DNA of 64,000 bases. Source: Bradyrhizobium sp. 1. Its GTDB lineage: Bacteria; Pseudomonadota; Alphaproteobacteria; Rhizobiales; Xanthobacteraceae. Positions 43,438 to 51,091 of this stretch are shown one piece after another (positions within the stretch are counted from its first letter, which is position 1; the number at the start of each line of letters is the position of its first letter). The notes beneath the pieces were generated by a model. The model was not told the DNA's origin. It saw only the letters and a program-made list of their open reading frames with translations, and searched no databases. The DNA lies in NCBI RefSeq assembly GCF_023073315.1, contig NZ_JADPJH010000022.1, forward strand, positions 124,001 through 188,000. Direction: 5' to 3'. The position numbers and the translations under genes are program-made.

Positions 43438-43507
43438 GGATAGGTGCATATGGATAGGTGCATATGGATGGGTGCATATGGATGGGTGCATATGGATGGG
43501 TGCATAA
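43438..43507 (+). repeat. 14-bp tandem repeat, five units, in front of a Crp/Fnr gene
   Basis: Five head-to-tail 14-bp units fill exactly 70 bp: two of GGATAGGTGCATAT, two of GGATGGGTGCATAT and a final GGATGGGTGCATAA. The array ends 9 nt before the ATG of the next gene, and the change in the last unit creates AAGGGTG, the likely ribosome site. Copy number could alter spacing or RNA structure of the leader. There are no spacers between units. Confidence 0.9.
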
Positions 43508-43516
43508 GGGTGTGTC

Positions 43517-44293
43517 ATGCCACATCGCAAGCTGATCGCGCGCTTGCAGGCGGTCGCTGGACTGTCTGAGCAAGATCAAGCCAAGCTCGCAGGCATGCCG
43601 TACAAGCTCAAGACGCTGGATGGTGGCGAATATCTCGTGCGCGAAGGCGACAGCCCAACGAGTTCGACCGTTGTGATGAGTGGGGTTCTGTCTCGTCAAA
43701 GAGTGATCTCCGAGCGCAACCAGATCTCATCGTTCTATATCGCCGGCGATATGCCGGATCTGCACACGCTACACCTGCCTGTCATGGACCATGAGCTCCG
43801 CAGCATGGGCCGTTCGACCGTAGCTTCTGTGTCTCACGCCTATCTCAGGGAAGTGATGAGCGGCTCTCCCGGGCTTACGCAGGCATTCTGGCGCGAGACG
43901 CTGATACATGCAGCCATCTATCGCGAATGGATTGAAAACCTTGGCGCACGCCCAGCCTTGGGGAGAATCGCGCATCTGCTTTGCGAACTCGCCGTCCGGC
44001 TGGAGCTCGTTGGCCTGCTCGACAACGGCAGCTTCCATCTGCCCTTTACACAACAGGATATTGCCGATGCGTGTGGGCTGTCAGTCGTACATGTGAACAG
44101 GACACTTCAGGAACTCAGACGCGAGGGCCTCATTGAATGGCGGGATCACACGGTGCAGTTACTTGACCGGGCCAGGCTGGAGGACGCGGCCGAGTTCAGC
44201 CGCCAGTATCTTCATGCGCTGGAGACGACCCGTTCACCTGTCCGCAACGGCAACGCTGGAGAGCGTGGCAACAAGCGCGGAAATGTCATTTGA
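43517..44293 (+). CDS. Crp/Fnr family transcriptional regulator (second)
   Basis: A 258-residue regulator. The N-terminal barrel includes GGEYLVREGDSPTSSTVVMSG and FYIAGDMPDLHTLH; the C-terminal winged helix contains LPFTQQDIADACGLSVVHVNRTLQEL, the recognition helix form seen in many rhizobial CRP-like repressors. FNR cysteines are absent. It shares this HTH form with the partial gene at 63415. Its leader is the 14-bp tandem repeat described above, so expression may depend on repeat number. Confidence 0.88.
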   Translation: MPHRKLIARLQAVAGLSEQDQAKLAGMPYKLKTLDGGEYLVREGDSPTSSTVVMSGVLSRQRVISERNQISSFYIAGDMPDLHTLHLPVMDHELRSMGRSTVASVSHAYLREVMSGSPGLTQAFWRETLIHAAIYREWIENLGARPALGRIAHLLCELAVRLELVGLLDNGSFHLPFTQQDIADACGLSVVHVNRTLQELRREGLIEWRDHTVQLLDRARLEDAAEFSRQYLHALETTRSPVRNGNAGERGNKRGNVI

Positions 44294-44334
44294 ATTTGTA
44301 GCGTCATTTCGGCGGTTTCAGCGGAGATATCGTC

Positions 44335-44354
44335 CCCGGTGCGCTTCGACCGGG
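44335..44354. terminator. weak hairpin between convergent genes
   Basis: CCCGGT and ACCGGG form a 6-bp stem with an 8-nt loop in the gap between the Crp/Fnr gene and the convergent phosphoesterase gene. No U-tract follows on either strand, so termination is uncertain. Confidence 0.3.
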
Positions 44355-44361
44355 CTTGCGA

Positions 44362-44829
44362 CTAACCGAGCGTGTGCACGAACGGTCGAATCTCGCCGCT
44401 CTCGTCGAGATCGAGCGTCGCCAGCGTGATCGGGAGCTTGAAGCGCCGCGGCCCGGCGCTCCCGGGATTGAGATAAAGCACCCCGTCAACCGTCCTGACA
44501 CTCGCCCGGTGCGAATGACCGCTAATCACGGCAGCGACGCCTTCAGGCGCAGGTTTGCTCGCGAGCTCGTTCAGATCATGCAGGATGTAGAAGTCGTATC
44601 CGCCGAGGCGTACGGTTTCCGTATCCCGATAGTTCCGCGCCCAATCGCCGGTGTCGACATTCCCCCGGATGGCCGAGACAGGCGCAATCCTGCGCAGCCC
44701 CTCGAGCACATGCTCGGCGCCGATATCGCCGGCGTGGATGATGTGCGCGATCCCGGCCAGGTGGTGCACTGCTTCCGGCCGCAGCAGCCCGTGCGTATCA
44801 GAAATCACGCCGATTCTGATCACAGCCAT
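44362..44829 (-). CDS. YfcE/MJ0936-type metallophosphoesterase
   Basis: A 155-residue enzyme with all calcineurin-like motifs in order: GVISDTHG, HAGDIG, IRGNVDTG, and ISGHSHRA, and the closing LNPGSAGPRRF. The family hydrolyses phosphodiesters with two metal ions; the physiological substrate is unknown. The ATG at 44829 is used; another in-frame ATG is 9 nt upstream. It is divergent from the next small gene. Confidence 0.88.
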   Translation of the reverse strand: MAVIRIGVISDTHGLLRPEAVHHLAGIAHIIHAGDIGAEHVLEGLRRIAPVSAIRGNVDTGDWARNYRDTETVRLGGYDFYILHDLNELASKPAPEGVAAVISGHSHRASVRTVDGVLYLNPGSAGPRRFKLPITLATLDLDESGEIRPFVHTLG

Positions 44830-44915
44830 TCCTGACATCCTGCCGACGATCTTGCCACGCTTAGGAACCACCGCACCACATTCGCATTGCTCGCATATCT
44901 AACTGGAGTGCACAA

Positions 44916-45125
44916 ATGGGCAATAGTGGCGTCGGCATGCTTTTGGGAGACGTCTCGGTCACGGCATTGTGGCTGTGGTTCATCGGCGCCTTCGTCCTTG
45001 GCGCAGTGATCTGGTATGGCGTCAGACGATCCGGCCATTTGAGCCGAAGCGAGCGCGCGCAGCTGGACCGGAACACGGAAGCCGCACAGCGCCGCGACGA
45101 TCCGCAAAAGCCCATGGCTCGGTGA
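44916..45125 (+). CDS. small single-helix membrane protein
   Basis: A 69-residue product with a central helix (ALWLWFIGAFVLGAVIWYGV) followed by a charged cytoplasmic-type tail (HLSRSERAQLDRNTEAAQRR). GGAG precedes the ATG with good spacing. A GGAAC-N16-CATT element (44864-44888) is a weak stress-promoter match. The fold of one helix plus a charged tail resembles small subunits or assembly factors placed beside oxidase genes, but no family is recognised. Confidence 0.6.
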   Translation: MGNSGVGMLLGDVSVTALWLWFIGAFVLGAVIWYGVRRSGHLSRSERAQLDRNTEAAQRRDDPQKPMAR

Positions 45126-45146
45126 GCGCGCGGCCGAGGATGACAC

Positions 45147-45269
45147 ATGCTGGAAAACCTTCGCGTGATCGCTCAGCCGGGAGCGATGATCGCCATCCTC
45201 GTCATCTTGCTGCTGATGGGCGCCGCTGATGCCGCAATCTTCGTCGCGGCCAGGGGATGGCCGTTCTGA
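45147..45269 (+). CDS. 40-residue membrane peptide before the oxidase genes
   Basis: The ORF starts MLENLRVIAQPGAMIAILVI, crosses one helix (AMIAILVILLLMGAADAAIF) and ends with RGWPF. GAGGA lies 6 nt before the ATG. It follows the previous small gene by 21 nt and precedes the coxB promoter. Size and position recall the very small subunits found in heme-copper oxidase operons; this is inference. Confidence 0.5.
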   Translation: MLENLRVIAQPGAMIAILVILLLMGAADAAIFVAARGWPF

Positions 45270-45300
45270 GGCGCAATGAGCCAGCCGGATCGGTGCAATA

Positions 45301-45325
45301 GGAACCTTCATAGGATTGACCGGTT
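45301..45325 (+). promoter_or_regulatory. EcfG-like promoter of the cytochrome oxidase operon
   Basis: GGAAC at 45301-45305, 16-nt spacer, GGTT at 45322-45325; coxB starts 32 nt downstream. Same -10 variant as the catalase-fusion and DUF892 promoters. Confidence 0.55.
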
Positions 45326-45357
45326 CGCCCTGCAACAGGGGAGCACGGCGATCATTG

Positions 45358-46368
45358 ATGCCTGTCCGGATGCGAACGGTTCTGGTGCCATTTGCGACAC
45401 TGCCGCTGGCCGCTTGTGCCGGCCGGCAGTCGGTGCTCGATCCGCAAGGCCTTCAGTCCCACCAGATCCTCAATACCCTCTTCATTTTCCTGAGCCTCGC
45501 GGCCGTCGTCTGGATCGCCGTGGTGATCGTGCTTGCTGTCGGCATGCTGCGCCGAAAGCGTTCCGCCGACCAACCACTCGCGCTGCACCAGCCGTTTGAA
45601 AGGGCGGCCGGTCGTGTCGTCTTCATCCTGGGGCTCGCAACCCTCGCCATCGTGCTCGGGCTCTCCATCGTCAGCTATGCCGGCCAGCGCACCGTCTTCG
45701 CCAAGGACGAGCACGCCCTCACTCTCAAGATCATCGGCCATCAATGGTGGTGGGAGGTCCGCTACGAGGACGACAGTCCCGACAAGAGCTTCGTGACCGC
45801 AAACGAGATCCGGATTCCGGCCGGTCAGCCCGTGAAGGTCGAGCTGGAATCCGCCGACGTGATCCACAGCTTCTGGGTGCCGAGCCTGACCGGGAAGATG
45901 GACCTCATCACCGGGCAGAAGAACGAGTTGCAATTCACGGCGAAGAGCGCCGGCGTTTATCGCGGCCAGTGCGCCGAGTTCTGTGGACTGCAGCATGCGC
46001 ATATGGCCTTTGCCGTGCTCGCGCTGCCCCCCGATGAGTTCGGCCGCTGGCGGGACCGCGAGAACCAGGGCGCGAGCAGCCCGACCGACCAGCTCGGCAA
46101 GCAGGGCGAGCAGCTGTTTCGCGCCAGAGGCTGTGCGCTCTGTCACACCGTGCGCGGCACGCTCGCCGGCGGGCAATTGGGCCCTGATCTGACCCATGTC
46201 GGCAGCCGGACCACGATCGCGGCCGGGACGCTGCCGTTGACGCCGGCCACGCTCGGCGGCTGGATCGCCGATCCCCAGCACATCAAGCCCGGAAACTACA
46301 TGCCGAAGATGCCGCTGCAGTCGGATGAGCTCATCGCGATCCTTCATTATCTGGAGCAGCTCAAGTGA
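45358..46368 (+). CDS. coxB: caa3-type cytochrome c oxidase subunit II with fused cytochrome c
   Basis: A 336-residue lipoprotein-like subunit. The N-terminus ends in LPLAACAG, a lipobox. Two helices follow, then the cupredoxin domain with GHQWWWEVRYED and the CuA site GQCAEFCGLQHAHM (Cys-x3-Cys, His, Met). Residues about 250-336 are a fused cytochrome c domain with CALCH and an axial Met near YMPKMPL. The fusion makes it caa3-type, so it can accept electrons from a c-type cytochrome directly. The ATG at 45358 is preferred; an ATG at 45370 is possible. The next gene overlaps by 4 nt. Confidence 0.92.
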   Translation: MPVRMRTVLVPFATLPLAACAGRQSVLDPQGLQSHQILNTLFIFLSLAAVVWIAVVIVLAVGMLRRKRSADQPLALHQPFERAAGRVVFILGLATLAIVLGLSIVSYAGQRTVFAKDEHALTLKIIGHQWWWEVRYEDDSPDKSFVTANEIRIPAGQPVKVELESADVIHSFWVPSLTGKMDLITGQKNELQFTAKSAGVYRGQCAEFCGLQHAHMAFAVLALPPDEFGRWRDRENQGASSPTDQLGKQGEQLFRARGCALCHTVRGTLAGGQLGPDLTHVGSRTTIAAGTLPLTPATLGGWIADPQHIKPGNYMPKMPLQSDELIAILHYLEQLK

Positions 46369-48278
46369 CCGTGGCAGCTGAAGAACGCGAGTTGCGCGAC
46401 GACGAGCTGAACGGCCTGGAGCTCTCCGCGCGCCTCCGAAGCATCTGGCAGACGCCGTCCGGCCTGCTCGGCGCGCTGACGTCGGTCGATCACAAGGTCG
46501 TGGGGCGCCGCTACATCGTCACCGCATTCGCGTTCCTGCTCCTCGGCGGCCTCCTCGCGATCCTGATGCGCATTCAGCTCGCCGGCCCAGAGAAGACGTT
46601 CCTGTCTGCCGACAAATACAACCAGATCTTCACGATGCACGGCTCGACGATGATGTTCCTGTTCGCCGTCCCGGTGATGGAGGCATTCGCCGTCTACCTC
46701 GTGCCGCTGATGGTCGGAACGCGGAATATCGCCTTCCCGCGCCTGAATGCGTTCAGCTACTGGATGTTTCTGTTCGGAGGTTGCTTCCTCTGGATCTCCT
46801 TCGCGCTCAATGTCGGCCCGGATGTCGGCTGGTTCGCCTATGTTCCACTGTCGTCATTGCAGTACACGCCGACGAAACGGCCTGACGTCTGGGCGCAGAT
46901 GATCACCTTCACCGAGGTCGCGGCACTCGCGGTCGCCGTGGAGATCGTCGTCACCGTGTTCAAGCTCCGCGCGCCCGGCATGACGCTCGACCGAATCCCT
47001 CTTTTCGTGTGGGCGATGCTGGTCACCAGCTTCCTGGTGATGTTCGCGATGCCTTCGATCATGGTCGCGTCGACCTCGCTGATCCTGGACCGCCTCGTCA
47101 ACACCCGTTTCTACGATTCCTCGTCGGGCGGACATCCCCTGCTCTGGCAGCACCTGTTCTGGTTCTTCGGCCATCCCGAGGTCTACATCATCTTCATACC
47201 CGGAACGGGCATGGTCTCGGCCATCCTCGCCACGTTCGCGCGCCGGCCGGTGATAGGCTATCCCGTGGTCATCCTCTCGCTGATTGCGACCGGCTTCCTG
47301 TCGTTCGGCCTGTGGGTCCACCACATGTTCGTGACGGGCCTGCCCCAGCTCGGCGCCGGCCTGTTCACGGCGTCCAGCATGCTGATCGCGGTGCCGAGCG
47401 GCTTGCAGATCTTCTGCTGGCTGGCGACGCTCTGGGACGGACGCCCGGTGTACCGGACGCCGCTGCTGTTCGTGATCGGCTTCATCGTGATCTTCGTGCT
47501 CGGCGGCCTCTCCGGCGTGATGGTCGCCTCGGTGCCGATCGACACACAGGTGCACGATACCTATTTCGTCGTCGCGCACTTCCATTACGTCCTGATCGGC
47601 GGCGCGGTCTTCCCGCTCATCGGGGCCGTGTATTACTGGTTTCCCAAGATCACCGGCCGGATGCTGAGCGAGCGGCTCGGCCGCTGGAACTTCTGGCTGG
47701 CCTTCGTCGGTTTCAACGTCGCGTTTTTCCCGATGCACATCCTCGGACTGATCGGGATGCCGCGCCGGGTCTACACCTACACCGCCGACATGGACTGGGC
47801 CCACCTCAACCTCCTGTCCAGCGGCGGGGCCGTGATTTTTGCGCTCAGCTTCGTACTGTTGCTCGTCAACGTGATCATGAGTCTTCGCAGCGGCACGCTC
47901 GCAGGCGATAATCCCTGGAATGCTTCGACATTGGAATGGGCGACATCCTCCCCCCCGCCCCCGCAGAATTTCGACCGCATTCCCGTGGTCAAGCACCGCG
48001 ATCCGCTCTGGCTCGACAACGCGAGCCTGCCTGTCGTGGCCGGTCTCAGCGTGGAGCGACGCGAAATGCTTGTGACATCGCTGGCCGAAGCAGAGCCGCA
48101 GATCCGTGAAGCGTCGCCCGAGCCGAGCATCTGGCCGCTGCTGACGGCCATTGCGACAAGTGTATTCTTCATCGGCTCGATCTTCACGCCTTGGGCGGTG
48201 CTGTGGGGCACGCCGCCGATGGCCGTCACCTTGATCGGTTGGTTCTGGCCTAGCGGCAGCAAGGAGGACGAGGAATGA
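46365..48278 (+). CDS. coxA: cytochrome c oxidase subunit I (caa3-type, extended C-terminus)
   Basis: A 637-residue subunit with a GTG start overlapping coxB. The heme and copper ligands are in place: His in IFTMHGSTMMF, the CuB site WFFGHPEVYIIFIPGTG with the His-Tyr cross-link pair, HHMFVTG, and two His in YFVVAHFHYV. Beyond the usual 12 helices, the last 60 residues carry two further hydrophobic segments (WPLLTAIATSVFFIGSIF and AVLWGTPPMAVTLIGWFW), equivalent to the helices that have moved from subunit III in other caa3 oxidases. The enzyme reduces oxygen and pumps protons. Confidence 0.95.
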   Translation: MTVAAEERELRDDELNGLELSARLRSIWQTPSGLLGALTSVDHKVVGRRYIVTAFAFLLLGGLLAILMRIQLAGPEKTFLSADKYNQIFTMHGSTMMFLFAVPVMEAFAVYLVPLMVGTRNIAFPRLNAFSYWMFLFGGCFLWISFALNVGPDVGWFAYVPLSSLQYTPTKRPDVWAQMITFTEVAALAVAVEIVVTVFKLRAPGMTLDRIPLFVWAMLVTSFLVMFAMPSIMVASTSLILDRLVNTRFYDSSSGGHPLLWQHLFWFFGHPEVYIIFIPGTGMVSAILATFARRPVIGYPVVILSLIATGFLSFGLWVHHMFVTGLPQLGAGLFTASSMLIAVPSGLQIFCWLATLWDGRPVYRTPLLFVIGFIVIFVLGGLSGVMVASVPIDTQVHDTYFVVAHFHYVLIGGAVFPLIGAVYYWFPKITGRMLSERLGRWNFWLAFVGFNVAFFPMHILGLIGMPRRVYTYTADMDWAHLNLLSSGGAVIFALSFVLLLVNVIMSLRSGTLAGDNPWNASTLEWATSSPPPPQNFDRIPVVKHRDPLWLDNASLPVVAGLSVERREMLVTSLAEAEPQIREASPEPSIWPLLTAIATSVFFIGSIFTPWAVLWGTPPMAVTLIGWFWPSGSKEDEE

Positions 48279-48874
48279 GGCACACCATCGTCCGCAACGT
48301 CGCCGAACTGCCAACCTATGGCTATGGTCCGCGCAGCGGCCCCTGGTGGGGCGCCATGGGGTTCATGGCGCTGGAGGGTATGGGATTTGCCATCGCAATC
48401 GGGGCCTACCTCTATCTCTATGCCGTCAACCCGAGCTGGCCGATTGGAGCCGCGCCCCCCGATCTATGGCCCGGCACGGCCGAGACCGTCATCTATCTCC
48501 TGAGCATCATTCCGAACCAGATGACCAATCGCGCGGCTCATCGGCAGGACCTTGCGAAAGTACGCACAGGCCTCATCGTGATGTCGCTGATCGGAATCGG
48601 GCTATTGGTCCTGCGCGGCTTCGAGTTCGCTCATCTCAACACGCGCTGGGACAACTCGGCCTACGGATCGATCGTCTGGTTGATCCTGGGACTGCACACG
48701 ACCCATCTCGCCACCGACGTCGGCGACACCGTGGTGCTGACGGTGCTGATGTTCACACGCCACGCCCGGCCGCGCCGCTTCAGCGACGTGACTGACAACG
48801 TGTTCTACTGGAACTTCGTCGTGCTGGCCTGGCTGCCGCTCTACGTCCTGCTCGACTGGGTGCCGCGCTTATGA
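48275..48874 (+). CDS. coxC: cytochrome c oxidase subunit III
   Basis: A 199-residue, five-helix subunit III of the short caa3/bo3-like form. Conserved pieces are WWGAMGFMALEGMGFAIAIGAYLYL, a central FEFAHLNTRWDNSAYGS and LGLHTTHLATD, and the closing FYWNFVVLAWLPLYVLLDW. The missing first two helices of classical subunit III correspond to the extra helices at the end of coxA. It overlaps coxA by 4 nt and the next gene by 4 nt. Confidence 0.9.
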   Translation: MRHTIVRNVAELPTYGYGPRSGPWWGAMGFMALEGMGFAIAIGAYLYLYAVNPSWPIGAAPPDLWPGTAETVIYLLSIIPNQMTNRAAHRQDLAKVRTGLIVMSLIGIGLLVLRGFEFAHLNTRWDNSAYGSIVWLILGLHTTHLATDVGDTVVLTVLMFTRHARPRRFSDVTDNVFYWNFVVLAWLPLYVLLDWVPRL

Positions 48875-49224
48875 CCGCTGCTGAACGACATCCGAAGCTG
48901 CTCTATTGGGCCGGCGTCGCGCTCGGCCCCCTGGCCTGGGGCATCAACCTGCAAGGGGTCTATGCACTGGCGCATTTCTCGTGCGAGACCACAAAGCTGA
49001 GCGGCACGATCATGAGCGCCGTCCTGGCCCTCGTCGCCCTCGCGGGCGCGGCGATATCCGCGCGCGCGGTTCGGCGCGGCGCCGGCCCGGAATGGACCGA
49101 TCCGCAAGGCGGCGGTCCCCGGACGTTCATGGCCTGGCTCGGCGTCGGTTCCGGCCTGCTGTTCGCGCTGGCGATCGGAAACCAGCTCGCGGCCTCGCTG
49201 ATGATCAGCCCATGCCTGCGCTGA
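48871..49224 (+). CDS. hypothetical membrane protein in oxidase operon
   Basis: A 117-residue protein with three hydrophobic segments (LLYWAGVALGPLAWGIN, MSAVLALVALAGAAISA, FMAWLGVGSGLLFALAIG) and two cysteines. It starts inside the coxC stop and its end overlaps ctaG by 13 nt, so it is made as part of the oxidase unit. It could be an assembly factor or a small subunit; no family is recognised. Confidence 0.7.
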   Translation: MTAAERHPKLLYWAGVALGPLAWGINLQGVYALAHFSCETTKLSGTIMSAVLALVALAGAAISARAVRRGAGPEWTDPQGGGPRTFMAWLGVGSGLLFALAIGNQLAASLMISPCLR

Positions 49225-50141
49225 GCCTGCTCGCGCTCGTGCTGGGCCTGCTCGCAGGGCCAGCGAACGCCCATGGCATCTCGGAGGTCGATCCGGGATC
49301 GCTCTGGAGCTTCGATCCCTGGCTTCTGGCACCGCTCTATATCGTCGGCATCGCCTTCTACATCGGCACGCAGCGGCTCTGGCATCATGCCGGCGGCGGT
49401 CGCGGCGTCCGGTTTGGCCAGGTCGGCGCATTCTGGACGGGGTGGCTGGTCGTCGCGCTCGCCTTGACATCACCGCTTCACTGGCTCGGCGAGCACCTGT
49501 TCACCGCCCACATGGTCGAGCACGAACTGCTCATGGTCGTCGGAGCGCCGCTGATGGCCTACGCCCGGATCAACGGGCCGCTGCTGTGGAGCCTGTCGGC
49601 TTCGCTTCGTCCGGCCGCCGGCCGCTTGCTCAATCGGCCAATCGTCGCGAGGCCATGGGCTCTGCTATCCCATCCTGTCAGCGCGACGGCCTTGCATGGC
49701 CTGGCGCTCTGGGCCTGGCATGCGCCGCCGCTCTATGCGTGGGCGCTCGAAAACACCGCCGTCCATCGTCTCCAGCACATCAGCTTCTTTGCCACTGCAT
49801 TGCTGTTCTGGTGGGTGCTCCTGCACGGTCGCGGCGTCGGACGCAGCATACGGCTTCGGGACGGCATCGCGATCGCCTGCCTCTTCGTCACTGTCCTGCA
49901 TTCCGGCGTGCTCGGAGCGCTCCTCACCCTGTCGACGCGTGTATGGATTCCGGGTCAGGGCGCCCTTGCCGGCGAGTTCGGTCTGTCGCCGCTCGAGGAT
50001 CAGCAGCTCGCCGGCATCCTGATGTGGGTGCCCATGGGCATGCTCTACACCGGTGCAGCTCTGTTCTTCGCCTATCGATGGCTGACCGAGTTCGATGGGC
50101 GCATGCCCGCGGTTCATCATGCCGGTTCGCAAGGAACATAG
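49212..50141 (+). CDS. ctaG: CtaG (caa3 assembly) family protein
   Basis: A 309-residue membrane protein of the Caa3_CtaG family, needed for caa3 oxidase assembly in Bacillus and probably involved in copper delivery. It has a signal-like start (LSLLALVLGLLAGPANAHG), about seven helices, and the conserved LFTAHMVEHELLMVVGAPLM, HGLALWAWHAPPLY, HRLQHISFFATALLFWW motifs rich in His. This is not the Cox11-type CtaG of other proteobacteria. The ATG at 49212 lies within the preceding gene. Confidence 0.9.
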   Translation: MPALSLLALVLGLLAGPANAHGISEVDPGSLWSFDPWLLAPLYIVGIAFYIGTQRLWHHAGGGRGVRFGQVGAFWTGWLVVALALTSPLHWLGEHLFTAHMVEHELLMVVGAPLMAYARINGPLLWSLSASLRPAAGRLLNRPIVARPWALLSHPVSATALHGLALWAWHAPPLYAWALENTAVHRLQHISFFATALLFWWVLLHGRGVGRSIRLRDGIAIACLFVTVLHSGVLGALLTLSTRVWIPGQGALAGEFGLSPLEDQQLAGILMWVPMGMLYTGAALFFAYRWLTEFDGRMPAVHHAGSQGT

Positions 50142-50165
50142 GAACCGCGGATGCGCTGCAACGTT
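50141..50165 (+). promoter_or_regulatory. perfect EcfG-type promoter before the heme-binding protein gene
   Basis: GGAAC at 50141-50145, 16-nt spacer, CGTT at 50162-50165: an exact match to the general stress promoter of alphaproteobacteria. It begins at the ctaG stop codon and lies 34 nt before the ATG at 50200. Confidence 0.72.
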
Positions 50166-50199
50166 CGCCTGCTGACTCGACAATCTCCGTGGAGGTCAG

Positions 50200-50988
50200 A
50201 TGAGCAAGCACGCCGCCATGACGGCTGTCATTCTCGCGGCCGCTTTTGCGGCGCCGGCAGGTTCGTCCGCACAAGACCAGCCGCGCCCGGCAACGTCGTG
50301 TCCCGTCGACCATGATCGGCTCGCCGACATCCTCAAGAAGAGCGTCAAGCCCGGCGGCGGTCCGAGCAACGGCGGCCTGGACAATAACGAGTGGGCCGCT
50401 GTCGTGAACCGCCAGGGCGTCGTCTGCGCGGTTGCCTATAGTGGCGGCAAGGTCGACGACCAATGGCTCGGCAGCCGGGCCATCGCGGCCGAGAAGGCCA
50501 ACACCGCGAATGCGTTCAGCCTGAAAAACAAGGCGATGGCCACCGCCAATCTCTACGCGGGTGCCCAGCCGGGCGGCTTCCTGTTCGGCGCGGCGCTGAG
50601 CAACCCGCCTTCCCCGGAGGTTCTTTATGCGGGTACGCCCGACGAGTTCGGAACCGCACATGATCCGATGGTCGGCAAGCCCGTCGGCGGCGTGATCGTG
50701 TTCGGCGGCGGCCTTGCGCTCTATGACGGCAACGGCATCGTCGGCGCGCTCGGCATCAGCGGGGACAGCTCCTGCGCGGATCACAATGTCGCCTGGCGCG
50801 TGCGTCACTTCCTCGGCCTCGATCACGTGCCGGCCGGCGTCAGCCCGAACATGAAGGACGCGATCATCTACGATATCGGGCCGGACAGCAAAAGCCCTTC
50901 GGGCTTCGGCCATCCCAAATGCGACGGCAAGGAAGATCAGATCGCCGTCGATCTCGGCGCCGGCGTCTCGGGAAATGTCGTGAGATAA
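50200..50988 (+). CDS. GlcG/HbpS-type heme-binding protein (DUF336)
   Basis: A 262-residue exported protein with a signal peptide (TAVILAAAFAAPAGSSAQ). The domain has the DUF336 pattern: WAAVVNRQGVVCAVAYSG, SRAIAAEKANTANAFS, a central GGFLFGAA segment and GGVIVFGGGLALYDGNGIVGALGISGDSS. HbpS and GlcG relatives bind heme or act as redox-stress sensors; in PQQ-dehydrogenase neighbourhoods such proteins are frequent, with unknown role. GGAGG precedes the ATG. Four cysteines in the mature part could form disulfides. Confidence 0.82.
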   Translation: MSKHAAMTAVILAAAFAAPAGSSAQDQPRPATSCPVDHDRLADILKKSVKPGGGPSNGGLDNNEWAAVVNRQGVVCAVAYSGGKVDDQWLGSRAIAAEKANTANAFSLKNKAMATANLYAGAQPGGFLFGAALSNPPSPEVLYAGTPDEFGTAHDPMVGKPVGGVIVFGGGLALYDGNGIVGALGISGDSSCADHNVAWRVRHFLGLDHVPAGVSPNMKDAIIYDIGPDSKSPSGFGHPKCDGKEDQIAVDLGAGVSGNVVR

Positions 50989-51004
50989 CGACGCGGCACG
51001 CTTT

Positions 51005-51028
51005 GGAACCAAGGCGGAGCGCAACGTT
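51005..51028 (+). promoter_or_regulatory. EcfG-like promoter before xoxF (15-nt spacer)
   Basis: GGAAC at 51005-51009 and CGTT at 51025-51028 are both perfect elements, but the spacer is 15 nt instead of 16-17. It lies 63 nt upstream of the xoxF ATG at 51092. It could be a suboptimal stress promoter. Confidence 0.45.
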
Positions 51029-51091
51029 TGTACGTTGGCAACCGGCCTGCGACGCGGCAGGGCCTCATCAATGCCGTGGAGATCTTCACTT

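Noticed and set aside
43438..43507. Tandem units considered as a CRISPR array
   Set aside because: Units of 14 bp abut directly; there are no spacers and no cas genes.
44864..44888. GGAAC-N16-CATT before the small gene at 44916 (and the same at 40922-40946)
   Set aside because: Only a partial -10 match (CATT); mentioned under the genes but not claimed as promoter.
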